Numbered from the stretch's first letter, positions 49,961-60,094 are shown. The stretch is DNA of 64,000 bases from Oscillospiraceae bacterium (GCA_015067925.1 SVLN01000001.1:54585-118584); one strand, 5' to 3'. The notes: a model not told the origin generated them from the letters alone. Translations and numbers: made by a program.

Positions 49961-50169
49961 GGGTACTGCCGAGGCAGTACCCTGAGACTGTCAAAAAACT
50001 ATGGTGAGGTCTTCCGCAATAGAGCAGCGGGGGAAGGGAGAAGGGGGCAAAAAGCCCCCTTCGCGTATGATCAAACAGGTTTTCAAAACATTTGACAATG
50101 TTTTGAAAACCGCACAGCGTGTCGAAAACACTTTTTCGACACGCTGAGGGTACTGCCGAGGCAGTACCC
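49961..50169. repeat. Compound palindromic element (MITE/REP-like) flanked by identical 22-bp palindromes
   Basis: gggtactgccgaggcagtaccc at 49961-49982 and 50148-50169; internal hairpins 50040-50062, 50078-50111 (15-bp perfect stem) and 50115-50146 (14-bp perfect stem). Confidence 0.8.
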
Positions 50170-50173
50170 TTTT

Positions 50174-51112
50174 TTATTCTGTAATCGGTTTTCCATTTAG
50201 CCAGAGAACGGAAGGGTCGAAGTTCTTCAAATCCTTCACTCCGGTACACGCCATCAGGCGGGCAAGCTCATCATTCATGCCCGTCACATAGTCGATGACG
50301 CCCTGCGCGCCGTCCTTGCCAAGGGGCTGCATCAGCGCGCGGCCCACGGCCACAGCGTCCGCGCCCAAAGCCAAAGCCTTGTAAGCATCTGCGCCGGTAT
50401 CCATGCTGCAGTCCACAAAGACCTTCATCTTCCCTTCTGCAGCCTCCAGGATCCGCGGCAGGATCATAACAGGCGGCACAGCATAGCTCAGTCTTCCGTG
50501 ATGGTGACTCACAACGATGCCTCCCACCCCACATTCTGCGGATTTTCTTGCATCCTGTACACTCAGGATGCCCTTCATAATAAACGGTAGGCGAGTGCTC
50601 TGCACCAGATCAGCCACATCGTCCATGCTGTATTTTGACATTTTTTCGCCGTGGACCACATCAAACTTTCCGCCCTTGGTGAAAACATGGTCAATATCAA
50701 TGCCCACAGCCAAAGCGCCCAGATCCTCGGCACACGCAATTTGATCCTTCAGCTTCTGCCGATCTGCCAGGGGCTTCATAATGCGAACCGTCGGAGCGCC
50801 CACTTCCATGATACGACAGAACTCCTCGTTCTCACTCATGCCGACCCAGTTCACAGCCCCCAGGGCCTTAGCTGCGCGTGCATATTCCGTCATGCCGTCC
50901 GCGCGGTCGCGGAGAAACAAATGCAAATGGGAAAAAGCCGGCATCATAACAGGCGTTCGAAACAGCTTTCCAAAGAGTTCCATTGTAAGATCCGGCGTCA
51001 CAGAGTCAATCAAACGCTGCTCGATCAAAATGGATTCCAGATACTCCCGGGTGATTTTGCTGGCATCACCGGGCCGCACGGGCATCTGCATCGGTCTTTT
51101 TTCTTCTGCCAT
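50174..51112 (-). CDS. FMN-dependent alpha-hydroxy-acid oxidizing protein
   Basis: PFIMKGILSVQDARKSAECGVGGIVVSHHHGR, VFVDCSMDTGADAYKALALGADAVAVGRALM. Confidence 0.9.
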   Translation of the reverse strand: MAEEKRPMQMPVRPGDASKITREYLESILIEQRLIDSVTPDLTMELFGKLFRTPVMMPAFSHLHLFLRDRADGMTEYARAAKALGAVNWVGMSENEEFCRIMEVGAPTVRIMKPLADRQKLKDQIACAEDLGALAVGIDIDHVFTKGGKFDVVHGEKMSKYSMDDVADLVQSTRLPFIMKGILSVQDARKSAECGVGGIVVSHHHGRLSYAVPPVMILPRILEAAEGKMKVFVDCSMDTGADAYKALALGADAVAVGRALMQPLGKDGAQGVIDYVTGMNDELARLMACTGVKDLKNFDPSVLWLNGKPITE

Positions 51113-51166
51113 GGTAAAACCTCCTTGTTTTTCTTATCGTAACATACAATGCAGAGCCAGGCAAAT

Positions 51167-51209
51167 AAAAAATGCGCTCACCTCTTTTTCGGTGAGCGCA
51201 TTTTGCTTT
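51167..51209 (-). terminator. Rho-independent terminator
   Basis: aaaatgcgctcacc-tctttttc-ggtgagcgcatttt. Confidence 0.8.
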
Positions 51210-51212
51210 CTT

Positions 51213-52517
51213 TTACACGCCGTAGACCAGCCAGATATAGATATAGGCCGGAACAATAGCAGCCAGAGTAAAGGGAATGCCGATTTTAAAGAAATCGGAG
51301 TTCTTCACATCGTAGCCTTCTTTGCGCAGAATGCCGATGCCGGTAATATTGGCAGAAGCACCGATGGGCGTGATGTTGCCGCCCAGAGTCGCGCCGGACA
51401 ACAGGCCGAAGAACAGCGGAATGCCAACAAGGCTTGCATCCACACCCAGTCCGGGAGCCATCTGGGCAGCCAGGCCCGCAATGACGGGGATCATAGTGGC
51501 AACATACGGGATGTTATCAATGAAGGCGGAAATCAGGACAGAGGCCCAGACAATGATGGTATACATCATAAACAGGTTGCCGCCGCCCAGGTTGGCCAGC
51601 AGACCGGCCAGCGCATCAATCACGCCCTCATGGGTGATACCGCCAATCATCAGGAACAGACCGGTCAGCAGGCCCAGAGTCTCAAAGTCGATGGCCTTCA
51701 GCGGGCCGGTAACGGCCTGGAAGCTCTTCTTCTTGAGGAAATTATAAACGAGACCCACAACCAGCAGGCTGCAGCAGATGATGCCGTTGATCTCTGCAGG
51801 CAGATTCCAGCTGTCGGGAGCAAAGGAAGCGCAGACCAGCAGGCCGATGGCGCCGAAGAGCAGCACGGTGGGAACCATGTCGTTGACCTCAGTCAGCTGA
51901 CCGCTCCTGGGAATGGCACCCTTGTCCTTGCGGAAAATAAAGTACACAATCACGGCGGACAGAACAGCGCCCAGCTCAACTGCGAAGAAGATGGAGAGCT
52001 TGCCCTGATACCAGAAGAACTCCATGAAGTTCATATCCAGCGCAGAACCCAGCATGATGGCAGTGGTGTCGCCAACCAGGGTTGCAGCACCCTGCAGGTT
52101 GGAGGAAACAGCAATGGAAATGATGAAAGGAACGGGGTTGGTCTTCAGCTTCTTACAGATCTCCAGGGCAACGGGAGCGACCATCAGGACGGTGGCAACG
52201 TTGTCAACAAAGGCGGAGATGACACCGGCGAAGAGGGACAGACAGACAGCCGCCCACTGGACGTTGGGAACCTTTTCCATAATCATGTCAGCCATGCGCT
52301 CGGGCATACGGCTGTCGATGAACAGCTGCACAAGACCCATAGTGCCACCGATCATCAGAAGGACGTTGAAGTCCAGGCTGCCGATGATATCGGAAACGGG
52401 CAGCATACCGGAAACAATAAAGATAATGCCGGATGCCAGGGCAATGTAAGGACGGTATTTGCTGAAGGTCAACATCAGTACATAAGTGGCCGCGAAGAGA
52501 ATAATTGCAGGTAACAT
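51213..52517 (-). CDS. SLC13/ArsB/NhaD-type permease
   Basis: 12-TM-like; LSLFAGVISAFVDNVATVLMVAPVAL, ISAFIDNIPYVATMIPV, GGNITPIGASANI. Confidence 0.88.
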   Translation of the reverse strand: MLPAIILFAATYVLMLTFSKYRPYIALASGIIFIVSGMLPVSDIIGSLDFNVLLMIGGTMGLVQLFIDSRMPERMADMIMEKVPNVQWAAVCLSLFAGVISAFVDNVATVLMVAPVALEICKKLKTNPVPFIISIAVSSNLQGAATLVGDTTAIMLGSALDMNFMEFFWYQGKLSIFFAVELGAVLSAVIVYFIFRKDKGAIPRSGQLTEVNDMVPTVLLFGAIGLLVCASFAPDSWNLPAEINGIICCSLLVVGLVYNFLKKKSFQAVTGPLKAIDFETLGLLTGLFLMIGGITHEGVIDALAGLLANLGGGNLFMMYTIIVWASVLISAFIDNIPYVATMIPVIAGLAAQMAPGLGVDASLVGIPLFFGLLSGATLGGNITPIGASANITGIGILRKEGYDVKNSDFFKIGIPFTLAAIVPAYIYIWLVYGV

Positions 52518-52699
52518 CTGTATATTTTCCTTTCGTTTGTTCTTTTCCGTTCAGTCATGGCATAAGCCACTGCATTCACACAAATTTCATTATATCATCA
52601 CTTTGCTCTTGTTTAAAGGGTATTTTTGCTCAAAAAAAGAAAAGTTTTTCATTTGACTCTTCTTTTTATGGAGTCAGAATTCGTGATATGTGACACTGT

Positions 52700-53146
52700 T
52701 CAAAACACAAGTTCTTCCAAGATGTGTACAAAGGTTTGCAGGCCTTCCTTGTCTTGCTCAGAAAATCGCTCAAACCTCGGGCTGTCAATGTCCAGAACGC
52801 CGATGATTTCGCCATTCTTGCAGATGGGAACCACAATCTCGGAGTTGGACGCACCGTCGCAGGCAATATGTCCGGGAAATTCATGTACATTGGGAACCAA
52901 CTGTGTTTCGCCAATGGCAACGGCAGTGCCGCAGACTCCCTTTCCTACCGGAATCTCAATACAGGCAGGCTTACCCTGAAACGGTCCGAGAACCAGTTTC
53001 CCTTCCTTCATCAAATAAAACCCTGCCCAGTTGATCTCATCCAATTGGTCATAAAGCAGCGCCGAGGCGTTGGCAAGATTCGCGATTCTGTGAGGAACAC
53101 CCTCCACCAATGCCTTTAAGGCTGCGTGACATGCCGTATAATCCAT
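52700..53146 (-). CDS. GAF domain free-methionine-(R)-sulfoxide reductase
   Basis: NWAGFYL, FQGKPACIEIPVGKGVCGTA, FPGHIACDGASNSEIVVPI. Confidence 0.92.
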   Translation of the reverse strand: MDYTACHAALKALVEGVPHRIANLANASALLYDQLDEINWAGFYLMKEGKLVLGPFQGKPACIEIPVGKGVCGTAVAIGETQLVPNVHEFPGHIACDGASNSEIVVPICKNGEIIGVLDIDSPRFERFSEQDKEGLQTFVHILEELVF

Positions 53147-53360
53147 AGTATTTCTCCTCTCGCACGAGTTTTTCGTTATTATATCAGCATTGCGCTATTT
53201 TTACCAGGCATTCTCCGAAAAAGCCTTACCAATTTGCCCTTTTCGTTTCATTCTCCGGATTTTCCTGGAAAATAAGCCGAGAAATCCTTGACGCAAGGTG
53301 CAAATCACCTTAAAATACTGTTGTATCAATCATCTTTTTTCCATCCGAAAGGAGAAGCAT

Positions 53361-54515
53361 ATGCTCGATTACCAATCGATCCGCCCCATGAAGACCGCTA
53401 TCGTCGGCTGCGGCGCCATCAGCGAAATCTTTTTCAAGAATTTCACCGAGCGGTTCCGGATCATCGATCTGGTTAAATGCTGCTCCAAGAGCGGCATTTC
53501 TGCCCAGCGCAAGGCAGAACAGTATAACGTGCAGTGCAGCACCCTGGACGAGATTCTGGCAGATCCCGAGATTGAACTTCTCGTTAACCTTACCCCTGCC
53601 TCGCAGCATTACCAGATCATCAAGGCGGGCCTTATGGCCGGAAAGCATGTCTACTCAGAGAAGATCTTCACTCCGTATCTGCACCAGACCCAGGAGCTGA
53701 TGCAGCTTGCCGCCGACAAAGGCCTTTACATCAGCGGTGAACCGGATCATTTCCTCGGTGCCGCATGGCAGTGCGCCCGGGAGTACATCGACGCCGGCAT
53801 TCTGGGTGAAGTGACCAGCATTGCAGCCTCCAGCTGCAATAACCGTGGCGGAGTTTCCGAACGTATGAGCTTTGTCAACGAGATCGCCGGTGGTGTGGCT
53901 TACGACTTTGGCATCTATCTCATCGCCTCCATGGTGGCTCTTCTGGGTCCTGCAAAGGAAGTCTGCGGCATCATGCGCAATCATGTTCCCTCACGTGTGC
54001 ATCGCAACCTGAGCCACAAGGACTTTGGTCAGGAATATCAGACGCCCAATGAGGATCAATTGGCTGCCTCTATTCTCTTTGAGAGCGGTGCTGTGGCAAC
54101 GCTGCACATGAACGGCAACACCCTGATGACCACAAAACCGTATTTTATGATTCACGGCTCCGATGGTTCCCTCTCCATGTCCAGCCCCGCCGAGTTCAGC
54201 GGTGATATGCTGCTCTACCGGGCCGCCAGCCGCGAACCGACGATGCTGACCCCCGCCCATGGCTTCTACCATGATTCCCGCGGTCTTGGCGCGGCAGATT
54301 TAGCCTGGGCAATTCGCCTCGGCCGCAACCCCCGGGTTTCCGCCGAATTTGTTCTGCATTGTCAGGAAATCATCCAGGGGATTGACGAAAGCTTCCAAAC
54401 CAAGCGTTTTTATGAGATGACCACCACCTGCGACCGCCCTGCGCCTCTGCCAAAGGGATATCTGGGCCGCAATGCGGTCTTCTCCTACGACGAGGAAGGC
54501 GCACTGGTGTTCTGA
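53361..54515 (+). CDS. Gfo/Idh/MocA family oxidoreductase
   Basis: KTAIVGCGAISEIFFKNF; AGKHVYSEKI; ATG at 53361 with ggag RBS. Confidence 0.9.
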   Translation: MLDYQSIRPMKTAIVGCGAISEIFFKNFTERFRIIDLVKCCSKSGISAQRKAEQYNVQCSTLDEILADPEIELLVNLTPASQHYQIIKAGLMAGKHVYSEKIFTPYLHQTQELMQLAADKGLYISGEPDHFLGAAWQCAREYIDAGILGEVTSIAASSCNNRGGVSERMSFVNEIAGGVAYDFGIYLIASMVALLGPAKEVCGIMRNHVPSRVHRNLSHKDFGQEYQTPNEDQLAASILFESGAVATLHMNGNTLMTTKPYFMIHGSDGSLSMSSPAEFSGDMLLYRAASREPTMLTPAHGFYHDSRGLGAADLAWAIRLGRNPRVSAEFVLHCQEIIQGIDESFQTKRFYEMTTTCDRPAPLPKGYLGRNAVFSYDEEGALVF

Positions 54516-54522
54516 TCTACCA

Positions 54523-54555
54523 CAATAAAAGGACGGCTTCTGCCGTCCTTTTATT
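54523..54555. terminator. Bidirectional terminator
   Basis: ataaaaggacggc-ttct-gccgtccttttat. Confidence 0.85.
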
Positions 54556-56276
54556 TATGTCCTGATTTCATTCTGAAGCTGTTCTCCAATGGGTGCAAAT
54601 GCCTCGGCCTCCACCTTTTTGGCCCTTCTATCGAAGGTCAGAAGGCCGTTGATCTCATCCTCCACATCGGACACCTGAGTGTAAACAGTGGCGCACAGGC
54701 CCCTGGAAACCGCCGGAATGATCTGCTTCTGGTATAAGGTAATCAGCGCATCCTGATAGGATTGCTTGCTTTTAAAGGTACGGTAGCCGTAGCTTTGCGC
54801 CGGGTTGAACAAATGGCCCTCCACCGGAAGCGTATATCCACCGAACTCTGACAAGAACAGCGGTTTTGCTGTTTTCTTCGCCCGGAAGGGACGGAAATAG
54901 ACGTGCTCACTCTGCACGTCGCTCTTACGGCCGGAGAACCAGCCGGAAGTGCTGTCAATCCATCGCGTTGCATCCAATTCATGCAGCAAATCATATGCCT
55001 TGTCGCTTTCAAACTGGCCCCAGCCTTCATTAAAAATCGTCCAGCAGAAGATGCTTGGATGATTCTGAAGCTGCCGCACCGTCGCACGCATACCCTGCAG
55101 AAAGGCTTCTCTGCTCTGCGGATTCCGATGCAGCTGCCGATCACTGCGTCGTTTCAGGCCAACGGTCGGCAGCGCGGTATCCCGCAGGAAGTGATAGTCC
55201 GAGTTGTTCACCATATCCTGGAACACCACCATGCCCAGCCGGTCGCAGGCATAATAGAACGCCTCCGGCTCCACCTTGATGTGCTTGCGCAGCATATTAA
55301 AGCCAAGCTCCTTCATGGCCAGGATATCTTTTTCATAGCACGATGGATCCGCCGGGGTCATCAGGCCGTCGCTCCAGTAACCCTGATCCAGGATACCGTG
55401 GAAGAAATAAGGTTTTCCGTTCAGACAAAGACGCGCAAGGTCATTCACCGTTTCAACGGATAGGGTGCGCAGGGCGAAGTAACTATAAACCTGATCCTCT
55501 CCGGCTGTAATCTCACATTCATACAGGTAGGGATCCTCCGGCGACCAAAGCCTGGGTTCCGGGAGTTCCAGTTCCGCCATACCGTCAACCAAATCTGTAT
55601 GTAAGAGCCCGTTTGGAGTTCTGACCTGAACCTCGCCGTTGGGCAAATCCCCTTCGGCATGGATGCGAACACGTTTTTCCTCCGTCTCAAAGCGCAGATT
55701 CTTGATGTAGCGCTGTGGTACGGATTCCAGCCAGACGGTCTGCCAGATGCCGGAAGTAGGAGTGTACCACATGCCGCCGCGGTTGGCGGACTGTTTGCCG
55801 TAGGGATACACGCCGCAGCTCAATTGATCTAACGCACGAACCAGCAAGATATTCTCTTCCTGAAGCAGATCGGTGATCTCGAAGCAGAACGCCTCGTAGC
55901 CGCCTTTATGCTCCCCCAGAAACGAGCCATTGAGCCAGACAGCAGCAATCTGATCGACTGCACCAAAATGCAGAATCACCCGATCCTTGCGGAAGTTTTG
56001 CGGCAGAGAGAATTGCCTGCGATAATAAAGATACGCCTGCTCCGGTACCGCGCGGTGCACACCGGAAAGCAGCGTCTGGGGTGCAAATGGAACCAGGATC
56101 TTCTTCGAAAACACCTGTGGTGCCTGCTCTGACTTCGAAACGGCAAAGGCCCACTCCCCGTTCAGATTGAAAAAGGAATCTCTTCTCATCTGCGGCCGGG
56201 GATAATCCTGCCACGGTTGAGCGGATAACTGTTCTCCCTCAGAAGTGTATAGATTACAGAAAACCTTTTCTTTCAT
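54555..56276 (-). CDS. Glycoside hydrolase family 2 protein
   Basis: Sugar-binding + Ig-like + TIM barrel; acid/base FNEGWGQFE, nucleophile LSEFGGY. Confidence 0.92.
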   Translation of the reverse strand: MKEKVFCNLYTSEGEQLSAQPWQDYPRPQMRRDSFFNLNGEWAFAVSKSEQAPQVFSKKILVPFAPQTLLSGVHRAVPEQAYLYYRRQFSLPQNFRKDRVILHFGAVDQIAAVWLNGSFLGEHKGGYEAFCFEITDLLQEENILLVRALDQLSCGVYPYGKQSANRGGMWYTPTSGIWQTVWLESVPQRYIKNLRFETEEKRVRIHAEGDLPNGEVQVRTPNGLLHTDLVDGMAELELPEPRLWSPEDPYLYECEITAGEDQVYSYFALRTLSVETVNDLARLCLNGKPYFFHGILDQGYWSDGLMTPADPSCYEKDILAMKELGFNMLRKHIKVEPEAFYYACDRLGMVVFQDMVNNSDYHFLRDTALPTVGLKRRSDRQLHRNPQSREAFLQGMRATVRQLQNHPSIFCWTIFNEGWGQFESDKAYDLLHELDATRWIDSTSGWFSGRKSDVQSEHVYFRPFRAKKTAKPLFLSEFGGYTLPVEGHLFNPAQSYGYRTFKSKQSYQDALITLYQKQIIPAVSRGLCATVYTQVSDVEDEINGLLTFDRRAKKVEAEAFAPIGEQLQNEIRT

Positions 56277-57781
56277 TTCTTCTCTCCGTTTCTCTTCAGA
56301 TCCATCATGGCCTTTCCGGCCAGAATTTGCAGCAGCAAGCGAGTGTTTCCATCCGTCAGATTGAACTGATATCTGGCGCCAATTTTGTCGATGCGGTAAA
56401 TCACATTGTTGCGGTGCATGTGCAGGATACGGGAAACTGCCGTGGCATTGCAGTTGTTGGACAAGTACGTATGCAGGAGAACCAAATTGTTGCTCCCGGT
56501 GTTTTTGTCATCCTCCAACAGTTGAAGGAACGTTTCCGGACAGTACAATTCGAACGGATGCTCCGCGTAAAAACGATCAATCATATGGTCAACCAGAATA
56601 TCCTCATATGCCGCCGAAGTATCGCATGCAAAGCTCAGCGCCTCTGCCGCCTGCTGGCAGGCCATCTTCAGCGAGTGGAGGGAAAACAGATTCAAGCTGC
56701 ATCCAAATACCGCTCTCATAGCCTGCAGCTGCTGCAGGAGGCTTTTTTGCAGCGCAAGATCGTTCTCCGGGGTCTCCTGGCTGACTCCCATCAGCGCAAA
56801 AAGCTGATTTCTGTATCGGAAAAACCAAAATCGCGGAAAAAGTGCACGCAGCATCGTCATTTTCTCATCAACCGCTTCCGACGGTATGCCCAGATCAATG
56901 CAGGCAACCATAAAACGCTGATACCGGAACAACCCCAAGACAGAACAAATGCTGGTAAACTCACCGTCATCCGGTGCATCGATGATTTTGGAAAACAATT
57001 CGTCATGCAGATCCGTACTTTTACTGCTCAGCAGTCGAATGGAAGGGCCTGCCTCAATGCGCTGCATCAAGTGGATAATCATGTCAGAGAGACCCATGCG
57101 CTTCTTGTCACCATAATACAAACAGAAGTGCAGCACCACCACGCCATCCACACAGCAATCAGCAATCAGTACCCGCTGATTGCGAAGCACTTTTACAGCG
57201 CTGGAAATGGCTTTGGGCGATGAATAAGGCCGCTCTGCCGGATTCATGGAAAGCAGCTGGGTAAACAGGCCGCTGGGCGCACGGCCCGTTCGCAGGGTTT
57301 CGTAAAAAAATTGGTTTTCCTCTTCACTGACCGATCCACTGGATGCCAGCAAATAGAAGTTGGAATCCTGCAAAAAACACGGAGCTTTCAGAATCGGCAT
57401 ACTGCAATTGAGTAGTTCCTGCAGCGAGCCGTCGCGCAGCAATATCTCAGACAGTTCTCTGTCCCATTGCACCAGTTCTTCCTGTTTTTCCTGTAAATGG
57501 CTGAACACCGCAGTCACAGGCTTATCCGTGCGAATCACAAACTCACAGCATTCAACCTCAGTCTCCTGCATTGTAATCAGGCACAGCGCGCCCTCAACCT
57601 TGTTGTCAATCTGTGCATACATGGCCGCATCCAGAAGATACAAACTTCTGGAATCGAAACTGGTACCGGGATAATACACACGGATGCTTTTATACTTCCT
57701 TCCCATATCGGACGGAATTTTCAAGGGAATACAGCCGTATTCCTCAAAGAAATCCGTTAAAACGCCTGCTGTCAGTTGCAT
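56273..57781 (-). CDS. PucR/CdaR-type transcriptional regulator
   Basis: C-terminal PucR HTH (TYLSNNCNATAVSRILHMHRNNVIYRIDKIGARYQFNL); start set at MQLTAGVLTDFFEEYG. Confidence 0.9.
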   Translation of the reverse strand: MQLTAGVLTDFFEEYGCIPLKIPSDMGRKYKSIRVYYPGTSFDSRSLYLLDAAMYAQIDNKVEGALCLITMQETEVECCEFVIRTDKPVTAVFSHLQEKQEELVQWDRELSEILLRDGSLQELLNCSMPILKAPCFLQDSNFYLLASSGSVSEEENQFFYETLRTGRAPSGLFTQLLSMNPAERPYSSPKAISSAVKVLRNQRVLIADCCVDGVVVLHFCLYYGDKKRMGLSDMIIHLMQRIEAGPSIRLLSSKSTDLHDELFSKIIDAPDDGEFTSICSVLGLFRYQRFMVACIDLGIPSEAVDEKMTMLRALFPRFWFFRYRNQLFALMGVSQETPENDLALQKSLLQQLQAMRAVFGCSLNLFSLHSLKMACQQAAEALSFACDTSAAYEDILVDHMIDRFYAEHPFELYCPETFLQLLEDDKNTGSNNLVLLHTYLSNNCNATAVSRILHMHRNNVIYRIDKIGARYQFNLTDGNTRLLLQILAGKAMMDLKRNGEKK

Positions 57782-57802
57782 TGGGCTGTCCCCTCCCTCG
57801 AA

Positions 57803-57853
57803 TTGCACAAAGTGCACAATGCGCTTTTTTACATTATAGCAAAAAAGTGCGCA
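57803..57853. promoter_or_regulatory. Candidate operator/promoter region between divergent operons
   Basis: ttgcacaaagtgcacaatgcgctttttt...aaaaaagtgcgca: overlapping inverted and direct repeats between the PucR and M20 genes. Confidence 0.4.
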
Positions 57854-57956
57854 AAATCCAATGACAATCTTCCCTTCCGTTGATAAAATTGAAAATGGAA
57901 GATTACATACACACAAAACGGGCATCGAATTGCCCACAGAAAGGAGCAAGAATCGA

Positions 57957-59138
57957 ATGGATTTCAAAAAAGAAGCTGCCCAGCTTCAGGACTATATGGT
58001 TGCCTTCCGCCGTGAACTGCACATGTATCCCGAGCTGAGCCTCCAGGAGTTCGAAACCACCAATCGCATCGAACGCGAGCTGAACAAGCTGGGTCTGGAA
58101 TGCCGCCGCTTTGAGCCTGCCGGACTGATGGCAGAGATCAAGGGTGAAAAAGAAGGCAACGTCACCGTTGCGCTGCGCGCCGATATCGACGCTCTGCCCA
58201 TGACCGAGGAAACTGGTCTGGAGTTCGCCTCCAAGATCCCCGGCGTGATGCACGCCTGCGGCCACGATGGCCACACCGCTATGCTGCTGGGCGCTGCCCG
58301 CCTGCTGGTGGAGCACAAGGCCGACTTCGGCGGCACGGTTCGTCTGCTGTTCCAGCCGGGCGAAGAGTCCGGTAAGGGCGCGCAGACCATCATCGACCAG
58401 GGCGCAGGCGAAGGCGTGGACTACTTCTTCGGCATGCACGTCATGGAGTTCAACCCCGTGGGCATGTTCGCCGGCCGTTCCGGTCCTCAGATGGCCGGTG
58501 CTGAGAGCTTTAAGATCATCGTCAACGGTGCGGCCCATCACGCCGGTATGCCTCACCTCTCCGGCGGCGTGGATGCCACCCTGGCTGCCGCCGAGATCCT
58601 GATGGCTCTTCAGGGCGTCGTCTCCCGCAGAGTCGATCCCCTGGAAGGCGCTGTCGTTTCCGTCGGCACCCTGCATTCCGGCACCAGAAGCAACATCATC
58701 TCCGGCCATGCCGAGATGGAAGGCACCATCCGCTATCAGGCCCAGGCCGTTCGCGAGATCATCAAGACCCAGATGACCAAGCTGTCCAAGGGTATTGCTG
58801 AGGCTCACGGCGCTGAAGCCGAGATCGAATGGGGTCAGAATATTGATCCCGTCATCAATGACGAGTATGTTTACGAAGTTGCCCGCGAGGCCGCTCTGAA
58901 GATCGTCGACGATCCCAAGAACGTTCTGTGGGTCAAGGGCACCACCGGTGCCGAGGACTTCGGCTCCTATTCCCAGTGTGGCAAGGCCTGCTTCCTCACC
59001 GTTGGTACCAAGGGCAACGGCCCCGTATTCCCTGGCCACAGCCCGAAATTCAATATCAGTGAAGACGCCTTCCCCTATGGCGCCGCAATGCTGGCCCAGG
59101 TTGCCCTGGACCTTATGACTAAGGAGGTTACAAAATGA
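57957..59138 (+). CDS. M20 family metallopeptidase/amidohydrolase
   Basis: RADIDALPMTEETGLEFAS, MHACGHDGHTAMLLGAA, FQPGEESGKGAQ. Confidence 0.95.
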   Translation: MDFKKEAAQLQDYMVAFRRELHMYPELSLQEFETTNRIERELNKLGLECRRFEPAGLMAEIKGEKEGNVTVALRADIDALPMTEETGLEFASKIPGVMHACGHDGHTAMLLGAARLLVEHKADFGGTVRLLFQPGEESGKGAQTIIDQGAGEGVDYFFGMHVMEFNPVGMFAGRSGPQMAGAESFKIIVNGAAHHAGMPHLSGGVDATLAAAEILMALQGVVSRRVDPLEGAVVSVGTLHSGTRSNIISGHAEMEGTIRYQAQAVREIIKTQMTKLSKGIAEAHGAEAEIEWGQNIDPVINDEYVYEVAREAALKIVDDPKNVLWVKGTTGAEDFGSYSQCGKACFLTVGTKGNGPVFPGHSPKFNISEDAFPYGAAMLAQVALDLMTKEVTK

Positions 59139-60094
59139 GCACTACCGTACTGCTGACCAAAGCTGAAGTTGTCAACGCCCTGAAGAACTACCCCGAAATG
59201 ATCGAACTGCTGGAAAAGGCCCATGCCGAGCTGTCTGAAGGTTCCCTGAAGACCCTGCCCCGCAACGCCATCTTCCTGCCCAGCCGCATCATCATGGCCC
59301 AGATGCCCGCTTCCATTCCCAGCCTGGGTGTCGCCGGCACCAAGATCGCCATGTTCGGCGGTGCTCAGGGCCAGAGTGCCATTCTGCTCTTCGACGCAGA
59401 GTGCGGCGCCCTGAAGGCCATCGTGGCAGCCGAACCCATCACCGTGCTGCGTACCGCTGCCACCTCCGCCGCTGCCACCAATGTACTGGCCCGCAAGGAC
59501 GCTGAGGTTCTGTGTCTGCTGGGTGCCGGCAACCAGGCCGTTGGCCATGCCGAAGCCATCTGCGCCATCCGTCCCATTAAGGAGATCCGCGTATGGAGCA
59601 TCGACGAGCCCTCTGCAAACCTGGGTGTGGAAAAGATCTCCGCCCTGTGCCCCAACGCAAAGGTTACCGCTTACCTCGATGCCGAGGCCGCTGTCCGCGG
59701 CGCCGATGTCGTCTGCACCGTTACCAAGGCCAGAGAGCCCATCCTTCAGGGCGAGTGGCTCAAGCCCGGCGCTCATGTCAATGCTGTCGGCGCTGTTTCC
59801 GCCATGGGTCGTGAGCTGTCCACCTCCGTTCTGACCAACGGCAAGGTCTATGTCGACCAGATGGAGACCTGCATGGGTACCGCAGGCGATCTGCTGATCC
59901 CCATCAAAGAGGGCGAATACTCCCAGGATCAGATCGTTGGCGAACTGGGCGCTGCCATCAACGGCACCGTTCCCGGCCGTGAGAACGATGAAGAAATCAC
60001 CGTCTTCGAGTCCGTTGGTCTGGGCTGCCAGGACGTGGTTGCTGCTTACATCGCAGTAAAGAACGCTGAACCTGTCCACACCATCGAGTTCTAA
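59135..60094 (+). CDS. Ornithine cyclodeaminase/mu-crystallin family protein
   Basis: LPRNAIFLPSR, AAEPITVLRTAATSAAATNVLARKDAEVLCLLGAGNQA. Confidence 0.93.
   Translation: MSTTVLLTKAEVVNALKNYPEMIELLEKAHAELSEGSLKTLPRNAIFLPSRIIMAQMPASIPSLGVAGTKIAMFGGAQGQSAILLFDAECGALKAIVAAEPITVLRTAATSAAATNVLARKDAEVLCLLGAGNQAVGHAEAICAIRPIKEIRVWSIDEPSANLGVEKISALCPNAKVTAYLDAEAAVRGADVVCTVTKAREPILQGEWLKPGAHVNAVGAVSAMGRELSTSVLTNGKVYVDQMETCMGTAGDLLIPIKEGEYSQDQIVGELGAAINGTVPGRENDEEITVFESVGLGCQDVVAAYIAVKNAEPVHTIEF

Noticed and set aside
49961-50169. CRISPR array
   Set aside because: Only two copies of the 22-bp repeat, 165 bp apart, with hairpins rather than unique spacers between them; no cas genes.
49947-50249. 100-aa minus-strand ORF across the palindromic element
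   Set aside because: Its sequence is produced by the palindromes themselves and it overlaps the neighbouring gene end; not a credible protein.
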